A stretch of DNA of 64,000 bases from CALGDE01 sp964655355 (GTDB taxonomy: Bacteria > Cyanobacteriota > Cyanobacteriia > CACIAM-69d), in NCBI GenBank assembly GCA_964655355.1, contig CAZZMD010000009.1:1-64000 (forward strand). The letters are read 5' to 3'. Each line of letters starts with the position of its first letter. Within the stretch, counting starts at the first letter, position 1. A program made the position numbers and the translations under genes. Of this stretch, positions 1-7,132 are shown piece by piece. The notes beneath the pieces are model-generated. The model made no database searches. It was not told the DNA's origin and was given only the letters and a program-made list of their open reading frames with translations.

Positions 1-187
1 GCTACGTGTCCCCAAGCAGCCTGCCCAACGGGCATTTGCTCGGCATTCATCCTAACATGGGCAATCCCGGAACTGGCAACTTTTGCCCTCCCACGCCCCG
101 GTGACCAAGATGACCATAGACACGTGCGACGGATCACCACCAACGAAAAGTAATCGTTGCTACAGTTTGGATAGGTTGATTTAAAAA

Positions 188-259
188 AGCCGATGAGCGG
201 AATTGAACCGCTGACCATTCGATTACGAATCGAATGCTCTACCCCTGAGCTACATCGGC
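188..259 (-). tRNA. tRNA-Thr (anticodon CGU)
   Basis: On the minus strand the 7-bp acceptor stem GCCGATG/CATCGGC, a 4-bp D arm, a 5-bp anticodon stem (TTCGA/TCGAA) with loop TTCGTAA, and a T arm AGCGG-TTCAATT-CCGCT all form. The anticodon is CGT, so it reads ACG threonine codons. CCA is not encoded. The discriminator base would be U. Confidence 0.93.
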
Positions 260-300
260 AAAGGTGCTTACCATCCCAAACACGGATGAACGCGATAGAG

Positions 301-309
301 ATTATAACA
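301..309 (-). promoter_or_regulatory. extended -10 promoter of tRNA-Thr
   Basis: The minus strand reads TGTTATAAT, a consensus -10 hexamer (TATAAT) preceded by the TGn extended -10 element, about 40 nt before the mature tRNA 5' end. No good -35 hexamer is seen at the usual spacing, which fits an extended -10 promoter. Confidence 0.55.
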
Positions 310-493
310 GCATTCATCTTTCCTAGGGATTGGGATGCACCAAAGGAAAAATCTTTACGATTGTTAACGAGACTTAGATAAGGAGGCTACAGAACGATTG
401 CGATCGCCCGCCAACATTGGCGTCTGAAGTACGTAACTTCACCTTGTCATAAGGGAAAACTGTCGGTAATATTACAAAACGTGTTGGACTACC

Positions 494-727
494 ATGGCTG
501 TGACTACTACCTGCATTGTTTCCGTTCTACTCCTGATGGCATCCGTCGCCGCCTACCGCTTCATGGCAAAGGTTTCCCCTGGCGATGAAGTGCCCCGAAT
601 CTTGCTGGCAACGGCAGGGACGGCGTGCTCAGTGTGTTTCTTCTTCTCGATTCCGGTGATTGCCCAAATTAGCCTCGGCGCGATTATCTTGGGGGGCGTG
701 CGAGTGTTCTTTCCCCAAGAACTTTAA
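494..727 (+). CDS. small two-helix membrane protein, unknown function
   Basis: 77 residues. It has a hydrophobic N-terminal helix (about residues 5-25), a short polar turn (KVSPGDEVPR) and a second hydrophobic stretch (about 36-70). No family is recognised. It stands alone between tRNA-Thr and the convergent larB gene. The clear two-helix pattern favours a real gene, but there is no strong ribosome binding site before the ATG. Confidence 0.6.
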   Translation: MAVTTTCIVSVLLLMASVAAYRFMAKVSPGDEVPRILLATAGTACSVCFFFSIPVIAQISLGAIILGGVRVFFPQEL

Positions 728-753
728 GCGAGTATTTGATTAGGGGCGTTTAA

Positions 754-1539
754 TTAGGGGTGATCGCTCAGGCGCTGAGCGGTCCGAAGAATTTGCCCCG
801 CCAACATGGCAGCCCCAAAGCCATTATCGATATTAACTACGCCAATGCCCGTGGCGCAGGAATTTAGCATTGAGAGCAGCGCCGCCAAGCCATTGAAATG
901 GGCCCCATAGCCGATGCTGGTGGGGACCGCAATAACGGGGCTATTGACCATGCCCGCCACCACACTAGGCAGCGCCCCCTCCATTCCCGCCACCACAATC
1001 ACCACATCGCAGGCAACAATTTGATCCCGATGGGCCAAGAGGCGATGAATCCCAGCAACGCCCACATCCCAAAGGCGTTTTACGTCGAATCCCATTAATT
1101 CGGCCGTGACGGCAGCTTCGTCCGCCACCGGCAGATCGGCGGTGCCCGCAGACAGAACGCCAATTTGACCGGGATGGATTGATTGATATAAAGCTTCGGG
1201 CGATCGCACCGCCGCAATCCGTGCCCGCGAAAAATATTGCAGATTGGGGATCAGGGTTTGGAGGGCAGCATAAGCTTCTTCCTCCAAGCGAGTCACCATA
1301 ATGGTCTGAGCGCGATCGCCCATAGCGGTCATAATCTGGGCAATTTGCTCCGGGGTTTTACCCGGCCCCCAAATCACTTCGGGGAAGCCAGTCCGTAAGG
1401 TTCGCTGATGATCGACCTTGGCAAAATCATCGATCGCCTCAAACTGGAGGGTTTTGAGTTGGTCATAGGCCGCATCGGGGGACATAGCTCCCTGGGCGAT
1501 CGCCTCCAACAGTTGGCGCAGTTGTTCCGGTGCGGTCAT
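754..1539 (-). CDS. larB: LarB-family nickel-pincer cofactor biosynthesis protein (AIR carboxylase-like)
   Basis: 261 residues, the normal LarB length. LarB carboxylates and hydrolyses nicotinic acid adenine dinucleotide at the start of pincer-cofactor synthesis, and its C-terminal half is related to PurE. Family features are the N-terminal helical region (about 1-60) and the glycine-rich PurE-like segment with VVAGMEGALPSVVAG (about 183-197) and PTSIGYG (about 206-212). No larC or larE lies nearby, so the gene is separated from its partners. It starts 8 nt after the upstream hydrolase gene on the same strand, so it is probably the last gene of that operon. Confidence 0.88.
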   Translation of the reverse strand: MTAPEQLRQLLEAIAQGAMSPDAAYDQLKTLQFEAIDDFAKVDHQRTLRTGFPEVIWGPGKTPEQIAQIMTAMGDRAQTIMVTRLEEEAYAALQTLIPNLQYFSRARIAAVRSPEALYQSIHPGQIGVLSAGTADLPVADEAAVTAELMGFDVKRLWDVGVAGIHRLLAHRDQIVACDVVIVVAGMEGALPSVVAGMVNSPVIAVPTSIGYGAHFNGLAALLSMLNSCATGIGVVNIDNGFGAAMLAGQILRTAQRLSDHP

Positions 1540-1547
1540 GGGGGCAA

Positions 1548-2414
1548 TTAGGGAGCGTCGGGGGACAGAATAAAGTCACTGAGGTGGCGAGCAATTTCGG
1601 CGCTGGCTTCCGGGGGTCTATTCACCGGGTCCAGCAGCGGCGCACTGTTGGGATTGTCATTGATATAGGGCGCGCTCAAACCGGGGGGGATCACCTCTAG
1701 GGGGCGGTGCTGGGCATGGTCGAGATCCTGGCTAAAGTTTTGGTAATGCTGCTGGGCAATGCGATCGCTACTACCGCTGCGTAATAGGAGCACCGGCTGT
1801 TGCAGGTCGCCCAATTTACCCGTCAGCCACTCCGCTTGCCGCTCCGCTTTGGGGCGTTTGATGAGCAATTTGTCCCACACCTTAAATTGATCCCCATGCG
1901 ATCGCAGATATTGCACCTGATGCCACCGCGCCGTCGCCCGCTTGGAGAACTTTTTGGCAAATCCCAACCACTGCCGCCCCAGCGATCGCCGAGCCCAACG
2001 ATGTTGTCGCCGCCGTAGTTTTTGCAACCGCTTCGGCAGCACCGTACCATCCGGGTCCAACAGCACTAATCCCGCGATCCGGTCCGGCTGGGCGATCGCC
2101 AAATGACAACCAATCCATGCCCCAACGGACGTGCCCACAATCCAAACTTTTTGCAAATCGAGGGCATCCAGATAAGCCATCAGGGCATTGCTCTGGTTAG
2201 CGATGGAGCTACCGAAATCAGAAACCGATTCACCACACCCCAACAAATCCGGCGCAAAACAATGGAGGCGATCGCGATGGGTCATCACCAGCTCGTCTAA
2301 AACGTGATCCCACTGGCTACTATCCCCCGGCATCCCGTGAAGAAACAGCACCGGAATACCGCGCCCATCCTCCCGCCAAAACCATTCCCCCTGCTCCAAC
2401 CGCAGACGCCCCAT
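1548..2414 (-). CDS. alpha/beta hydrolase
   Basis: 288 residues from the chosen ATG. It has the alpha/beta hydrolase fold: oxyanion-loop motif LFLHGMPG (about residue 23), the GTSVGAW nucleophile elbow (Ser about residue 97), then an aspartate-containing strand (LVLLDPDG). The substrate is unknown. The frame is open upstream, to an ATG at 2486 and beyond, overlapping the Nudix gene. I prefer 2414 because it lies just after the Nudix stop and matches where related hydrolases begin. The C-terminal part after about residue 240 is proline-rich and less typical. The catalytic His was not pinned down. Confidence 0.8.
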   Translation of the reverse strand: MGRLRLEQGEWFWREDGRGIPVLFLHGMPGDSSQWDHVLDELVMTHRDRLHCFAPDLLGCGESVSDFGSSIANQSNALMAYLDALDLQKVWIVGTSVGAWIGCHLAIAQPDRIAGLVLLDPDGTVLPKRLQKLRRRQHRWARRSLGRQWLGFAKKFSKRATARWHQVQYLRSHGDQFKVWDKLLIKRPKAERQAEWLTGKLGDLQQPVLLLRSGSSDRIAQQHYQNFSQDLDHAQHRPLEVIPPGLSAPYINDNPNSAPLLDPVNRPPEASAEIARHLSDFILSPDAP

Positions 2415-2436
2415 GCGTCGATTCGCCCGGGGATCC

Positions 2437-2937
2437 TTAACGGAGGGCTGCGCTCCCACTGAAGTAATCTTGAAGCTGTCGGGCATGGTCGTGGGACAGG
2501 GCAGAGGCTTGGATAAATTGCTGAACTTGGTCGACGGGGAAGGCGCGCACATTGGAAATCTCCAGGCGATCGCCCACGGCAAATTGTCCCTGAACATGGA
2601 CCGCTACGGCAATACAAATGGAATGCATTCGCGGATCCCGGTCCATCGCCGAATAGACCCCCACCAATCGGTCCACCTGGGTCACGGTCAATCCCGTTTC
2701 TTCCCGTAGCTCGCGAATCACCGTGGTTTCAACGGTTTGCCCCCAGTCCACCAACCCACCGGGCAGGGACCACAGCCCATCATCCCGGCGACGAACCAGG
2801 ACAATCGAACCATCATCGAGGGACGCGATCGCCGTGGCCCCCACCAGAGGATGACGAAACACTAACCCCAGAAACGTCTTGCCATAGCGCCAAACTTGGG
2901 GGAGCGCCTTTTCCCAAATCGCCCGTAGCAGTCCCAC
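2437..2937 (-). CDS. Nudix hydrolase
   Basis: 166 residues, GTG start. Nudix enzymes hydrolyse nucleoside diphosphate derivatives. The Nudix box is present at about residues 59-82: G-x5-Q-x7-RELREETGL. The first glutamate of the consensus GX5EX7REUXEEXGU is replaced by glutamine, while the metal-binding RELREE core is intact. A short hydrophobic or amphipathic N-terminus (about 1-35) precedes the domain. It lies in the same-strand run with bcp upstream (28-nt gap) and the hydrolase downstream. Substrate cannot be predicted. Confidence 0.87.
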   Translation of the reverse strand: MGLLRAIWEKALPQVWRYGKTFLGLVFRHPLVGATAIASLDDGSIVLVRRRDDGLWSLPGGLVDWGQTVETTVIRELREETGLTVTQVDRLVGVYSAMDRDPRMHSICIAVAVHVQGQFAVGDRLEISNVRAFPVDQVQQFIQASALSHDHARQLQDYFSGSAALR

Positions 2938-2965
2938 AACTCAATCCCACAATTCAGGTCTAAAC

Positions 2966-3445
2966 CTACTCAACGGGAGACAGGTCCGCCAAATCTTCCA
3001 GTACCTGGGCCGGATGGGGCTCCGCCTTCACCTTGCGGTAGATTTTTTCCAGGGTGCCATCGGGGCCAATCACGAAGGTCTGGCGAAACACCCCCATAAA
3101 CTCACGCCCCATAAATTTTTTGAGTCCATAGCTGCCATAGGCCTCCGCAACGGTATTCTCCGTGTCGCACAACAGCGGAAAATTCAGGTCGAACTTAGTC
3201 GTAAACTTGCCGTGGGATTTCGCATCATCGCCACTCACCCCCAGGATCACCGTATTCTGCGCCTCAAACTCCGGCAGGCGATCGCGAAATCCACAGGCTT
3301 CCTTGGTGCAACCGGGGGTATTATCCCGAGGATAAAAATACAAAATGACTCGCTTACCCTGAAAATCCGACAACTTGACCGTATTGCCCTCGCCATCAAG
3401 CACCTCAAAATCCGGAGCGCGATCGCCAACCTGTAACTCAGCCAT
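2966..3445 (-). CDS. bcp: thioredoxin-dependent peroxiredoxin, Bcp/PrxQ type
   Basis: 159 residues, full length. It reduces hydrogen peroxide and alkyl hydroperoxides using thioredoxin. The active-site segment YPRDNTPGCTKEACGFRD (about residues 38-55) carries the peroxidatic Cys of PGCT and, five residues on, the resolving Cys typical of the atypical 2-Cys PrxQ class. Cytosolic, no signal peptide. It is followed by a Nudix gene on the same strand, and a hairpin separates it from frr upstream. Confidence 0.95.
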   Translation of the reverse strand: MAELQVGDRAPDFEVLDGEGNTVKLSDFQGKRVILYFYPRDNTPGCTKEACGFRDRLPEFEAQNTVILGVSGDDAKSHGKFTTKFDLNFPLLCDTENTVAEAYGSYGLKKFMGREFMGVFRQTFVIGPDGTLEKIYRKVKAEPHPAQVLEDLADLSPVE

Positions 3446-3517
3446 TACCTCGTCACTGCCTCAAAAATTCCTTAAAACACCAATCATCGATCCAAATACC
3501 GATCCCACACGGAAAAG

Positions 3518-3538
3518 CCCCCTCCCTAGGGAGAGGGG
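3518..3538. repeat. CCCC-CTCCCT/AGGGAG-GGGG hairpin between frr and bcp
   Basis: A near-perfect dyad (CTCCCTAGGGAG core flanked by CCCC and GGGG, one bulged A) in the 119-nt gap. It looks like the short GC-rich intergenic hairpins that are repeated in many genomes. It may also attenuate transcription between frr and bcp. There is no T tract. Confidence 0.45.
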
Positions 3539-3564
3539 ACAGAGGTGAGAACCAACCACGCGCC

Positions 3565-4116
3565 CTATACCGCCATAATTTCCTTCTCTTTTTCCTTCAG
3601 CAGACTATCAATCTTGGCAGAGAACTTATCGGTGGATTTTTGGACATCATCCTGAAGATCCCGGGACTCATCCTCAGACACATCCCCCGCCTTCTCCTGC
3701 TTGCGGACGGCATCGATCGCATCCCGACGGATATTCCGCAACGCCACCTTGCCCTCCTCGGCATATTTCGAAGCCACCTTCGCCAACTCCTTGCGGCGCT
3801 CCTCCGTCAATGGGGGAATATTGAGGCGGATCAACTTACCGTCATTATTAGGATTCAACCCCAAGGACGAATCCATCGAAATCGCCCGCTCAATATTGGT
3901 CAAAGCGCTGGCATCGTAAGGCTGAATCACAATAGTGCTCGCATCCGGCACCGTGATCCCCGCGATTTGCTTTAGGGGCGTGGGGGTACCGTAATAATCC
4001 ACCTCCACCCGATCCAACAGCGCCGTATTGGCCCGCCCCGTCCGTAGGGTATTAAACGCCCGCTGAGTCGCCTCCACGGACTTTTCCATCTTGCTGTCCA
4101 GCTCAGATAACTTCAC
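3565..4116 (-). CDS. frr: ribosome recycling factor
   Basis: 183 residues. RRF splits post-termination ribosomes with EF-G. Family motifs are TLRTGRANTALLD near the N-terminus, YYGTPTPLKQIAGITVPD, and the C-terminal helices ending LLKEKEKEIMAV. I place the start at a GTG at 4116, where the protein begins like other cyanobacterial RRFs, rather than at the in-frame ATG at 4149. GGAGGA stands about 4 nt before the GTG. The gene then overlaps the end of pyrH by 14 nt, suggesting translational coupling in the classic pyrH-frr pair. Confidence 0.95.
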   Translation of the reverse strand: MKLSELDSKMEKSVEATQRAFNTLRTGRANTALLDRVEVDYYGTPTPLKQIAGITVPDASTIVIQPYDASALTNIERAISMDSSLGLNPNNDGKLIRLNIPPLTEERRKELAKVASKYAEEGKVALRNIRRDAIDAVRKQEKAGDVSEDESRDLQDDVQKSTDKFSAKIDSLLKEKEKEIMAV

Positions 4117-4831
4117 AGTTTCCTCCCACAATAGTTCCAACAGACTCACCCATCACCGCACGATTAATATTCCCCTCCGTGGTCAGGTTGAACACCACAA
4201 TGGGGATGTCATTCTCCTTACACAGGGCGATCGCCGTACTGTCCATAACCCGCAGATCATTCGCCAGCACGTGGGTGTAATTCAGGCTGTTATAGCGTTT
4301 TGCCTCCGGATTCTCAGCCGGATCACAATCATAAATCCCATCGACCTTGGTGGCTTTGAAAATCACCTCCGCATCAATCTCCGCCGCCCGCAGCGCCGCC
4401 GTCGTATCGGTCGTAAAAAACGGATTTCCAGACCCCGCCCCAAAAATCACCACCCGTCCCCGCTCCAAATGACGAATCGCCCGGCGACGAATATAGGGCT
4501 CCGCCACCTCCTGCATGGCGATCGCCGTTTGCACCCGAGTCGGCACCCCCATGCGCTCCAGGGCATCCTGAAGGGTCATCGCGTTCATCACCGTGGCAAT
4601 CATGCCAATGTAATCACCAGTCGCGCGATCCATACCGCCGGCCGCCGCCTTGACCCCGCGAAAAATATTGCCACCGCCGACCACAATTGCCAACTGAGTA
4701 CCCTGCTCCACCACAAGGGCGATTTCTTCAGCAATGCTTTTCACGATGCTGGGGTCAATGCCGTAGGACAGTTGCCCCATCAGCGCTTCCCCACTCAATT
4801 TCAATAAAACTCGTTGGTACTTTGCCACCAT
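4103..4831 (-). CDS. pyrH: UMP kinase
   Basis: 242 residues. It phosphorylates UMP to UDP in pyrimidine synthesis; it is a hexameric amino-acid-kinase-fold enzyme unrelated to eukaryotic UMP kinases. Visible motifs are LLKLSGEALMG at the N-terminus, VVGGGNIFRG (about 50-59), the GAGSGNPFFTTDTTAALRA segment and KATKVDGIYDCDP. It is upstream of and overlapping frr, the usual bacterial order. Confidence 0.97.
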   Translation of the reverse strand: MVAKYQRVLLKLSGEALMGQLSYGIDPSIVKSIAEEIALVVEQGTQLAIVVGGGNIFRGVKAAAGGMDRATGDYIGMIATVMNAMTLQDALERMGVPTRVQTAIAMQEVAEPYIRRRAIRHLERGRVVIFGAGSGNPFFTTDTTAALRAAEIDAEVIFKATKVDGIYDCDPAENPEAKRYNSLNYTHVLANDLRVMDSTAIALCKENDIPIVVFNLTTEGNINRAVMGESVGTIVGGNCEVI

Positions 4832-5008
4832 GTAGCTTGATCCCAGTCTTGAATGTGATCCCAGTCGACACCGAAGCAGTCGTTACGGCGATGTTCCCCC
4901 GTTAGACTGCCATAAACTGTCCCGGAATGTCTCCCTTCTCGACGTACTTGTTTATCCAAGGCAACGATGCCGTCTTATCTCAATTTTATTTGTTGTTTAT
5001 TTACTGAA

Positions 5009-5048
5009 ATTGATTGAGATTGATTGGGATTGACTGGAATTGATTCGA
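5009..5048. repeat. four tandem 10-bp repeats (consensus ATTGATTGRG)
   Basis: Four imperfect copies in a row (ATTGATTGAG, ATTGATTGGG, ATTGACTGGA, ATTGATTCGA) between pyrH and the 3' end of lgt. The period is about one helical turn. Confidence 0.8.
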
Positions 5049-5108
5049 CCGATGGAAGCTGGGATCACGGGGTAACGAGGGTCAGAGTGCCCTTAATCAC
5101 TCACACCC

Positions 5109-6002
5109 TTAATCATTCGTTGCCACCGACTCCGGCGACGGATTCAGGGGAGGCATCTGATTACTGACATCGGGGAGCGATCGCCGCAATCCATAGAGCC
5201 AAACCAGGCCAGCCACCCCAAGACTGACCCCCACCGCACTGATCAGTTGGGCCACCCGAATCTCGCCAAACATCAAACTATCCGTGCGCAACCCTTCAAT
5301 CCAAAACCGCCCCAAGCTATAGCCAATGGCATAGATACAAAACAGCGCCCCCGGTCGAATGCGCGGCCACTGGCCCTTCACGCTACGGAAGAAAATCCAC
5401 AGAAGAATCCCAAACACCATCAAATTCCACAGGGATTCATAGAGGAATGTGGGATGGAAATATTCAGACTGAAGCGAGTCCAAGGGGCGACGGTCCAGGG
5501 GAATATAAAGCTTCCAAGGCAAATCCGTCGGTCCGCCAAATGCCTCGGAATTAAAGAAATTCCCCCACCGGCCGATCGCCTGCCCCAGGATCAACGACGG
5601 CGCAATCAAATCCGCCATCCGCCACAGGGAACAATTCCGCCATTTGGCAAACAACCATGCCGCGATCGCCCCGCCAATAATGGCCCCATGGATCGCAATC
5701 CCCCCATTCCAAATAGCGATCATCTGCCGCCAGTCTCCTGCATATCGATCCCAGGAGAACAATACATAATAGAGTCGAGCACAGGGGATCGCCCCAATGA
5801 CCAGCCAAATAGCAACATCCCCCATAATCTCCGGATTCACCTGCTGTTGCCGCGCCAGGAATTGGGACAGAAAAACCGCTAATAACAATGCCGATGCGAT
5901 TAAGAATCCATACCAACGGATGGCGATCGCGCCAATTTCAAAGAGAATAGGACCTGGAGAAGTGAACTGTCCCAGAATTACAGACGCACACGGAATAGAC
6001 AT
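5109..6002 (-). CDS. lgt: prolipoprotein diacylglyceryl transferase
   Basis: 297 residues from the chosen ATG. Lgt transfers diacylglycerol from phosphatidylglycerol to the lipobox cysteine of prolipoproteins in the plasma membrane. It shows several membrane helices, the N-terminal FTSPGPILFEIG...IRWYGFLIA segment, and the Lgt signature region GRWGNFFNSEAFGGPTDLPW (about residues 146-165), whose Arg and Asn are conserved. The frame opens at an ATG at 6098, giving a 32-residue N-terminal extension. I choose 6002 because family members begin close to the FTSPGP segment, but GGAG lies unusually near that ATG. Client lipoproteins occur in this window. Confidence 0.92.
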   Translation of the reverse strand: MSIPCASVILGQFTSPGPILFEIGAIAIRWYGFLIASALLLAVFLSQFLARQQQVNPEIMGDVAIWLVIGAIPCARLYYVLFSWDRYAGDWRQMIAIWNGGIAIHGAIIGGAIAAWLFAKWRNCSLWRMADLIAPSLILGQAIGRWGNFFNSEAFGGPTDLPWKLYIPLDRRPLDSLQSEYFHPTFLYESLWNLMVFGILLWIFFRSVKGQWPRIRPGALFCIYAIGYSLGRFWIEGLRTDSLMFGEIRVAQLISAVGVSLGVAGLVWLYGLRRSLPDVSNQMPPLNPSPESVATND

Positions 6003-6482
6003 TTCTCCGAGTCCCAAAGCCAGTTCAAAAGAAGGACCGCCGAAGGTCGCAGGGTATTCGAGAAAGATGGGGTGAAGCAGTGGGAAGAAATTCATCATGA
6101 CCGGTCCTTAAGCGCAAATCGCCACCGAGGGTTGAATCAGTAACCGTCTGCCTGAGTGAAGCTGCCTGTACTAATTGCCTGTACTAAGGGCTCTCAATTA
6201 AAGGCTTACGGCCAACACCGCAACTCATCGCCAGTGTAAAGGAAGTTCGGGAACGTTTCGTGGGACGTATCATCGTATCCATCGGGAAATGCGTTGAGCA
6301 GTTCGTGCGAGATGAATGACGGCAGGCCACGGTCCCCGCTAGAACGGCTCCCACGACGCACCACCCCAGCCCTGTCACGATCCCCCCATCCTCATCCCTC
6401 AAAAAAAAGTTTCTCCATCCCGTCGCCTACCCCCCTCCGCCCCGGTCTCCTACCCTCAATCCCTCACCCTCAATACCCCTCT
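6003..6482. other. gene-free stretch upstream of lgt
   Basis: 480 nt between divergent lgt and the small gene at 6483. It holds a direct 13-bp tandem repeat at 6163-6188 (TGCCTGTACTAAT, then TGCCTGTACTAAG) and a pyrimidine-rich tract on the plus strand at about 6350-6480. Frames here have compositionally biased, unconvincing translations. I see no further gene. Confidence 0.6.
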
Positions 6483-6824
6483 ATGCAATTTCCATTCCTG
6501 CGATCGCTCAGTTATCCCCTAAGTTGTCCCCTCTCCGAGTCCGCCCCCTCGAACGCTGACACACCCAGTGAATCCTCCTCCCCCGACGCCAATATCCCAG
6601 GCCTCCCCCAACAGCTAACGGACAATCCGTTGTATACCCTGGCGGGAGATCTGATTCGTCATCCCCTGTCCATCGGACTAGTCTCCCTGCCCGTGCTGAT
6701 CGGCCTAGCCGGCGGTCGGCAGGCGGCCAACGGATTAAACGAACTAGGGACCTGGAGCGAAGAAGTCTTCCGGGGCGATCGCCTACCCCTGCTCCCCCTA
6801 TCCGGCGATCGCGAGACCCCTTAG
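6483..6824 (+). CDS. small conserved-looking protein of unknown function upstream of ppc
   Basis: 113 residues from the ATG at 6483. The N-terminal third is Ser/Pro-rich and may be a poor signal-like region. The second half (about residues 48-103) looks like a folded unit: NPLYTLAGDLIRHPLSIGLV, then a glycine-rich hydrophobic turn (LIGLAGGRQAANGL) and LGTWSEEVFRGDRLP. The frame stays open upstream, but those residues are low complexity and the ATG is the better start. It precedes ppc by 308 nt on the same strand. No family is recognised. Confidence 0.55.
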   Translation: MQFPFLRSLSYPLSCPLSESAPSNADTPSESSSPDANIPGLPQQLTDNPLYTLAGDLIRHPLSIGLVSLPVLIGLAGGRQAANGLNELGTWSEEVFRGDRLPLLPLSGDRETP

Positions 6825-7132
6825 CAACAGACATCAGCAGCAGACATTGGAGCTACGTCCATCGGACGACCAGCCCCCACTCCATCCAGCCTCCACCCCG
6901 CCCCCCTTCAGTGCCCATAAAGTGATCTGGGACGCAATCCCAAGGTCCGGGAGCTGATAAGGTGACCCCCGTACTCTCAACCGGATCCATATACTTTTTT
7001 CGGTTCTTTCCCCCCACTCCAGGGGCACCTGAGTTGTACGCTGGAATCGCTGGGCACCGCCGCCGATTGGACGCTGGCCCAATCCTCAACTATTCGTAGA
7101 ACATTTAGACAATCAAGGCTAGCCAAGGGTTT
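6825..7132 (+). other. leader region of ppc
   Basis: 308 nt without a convincing gene. The last bases include CAAGGG shortly before the ppc ATG, a plausible ribosome binding site. A TTTAGACAAT segment near 7105 may belong to a promoter but is not a clean match. Nothing else stands out. Confidence 0.4.

Noticed and set aside
4091..4807. Long plus-strand open frame over pyrH
   Set aside because: It is opposite the clear pyrH gene and His/Arg/Asn-rich.
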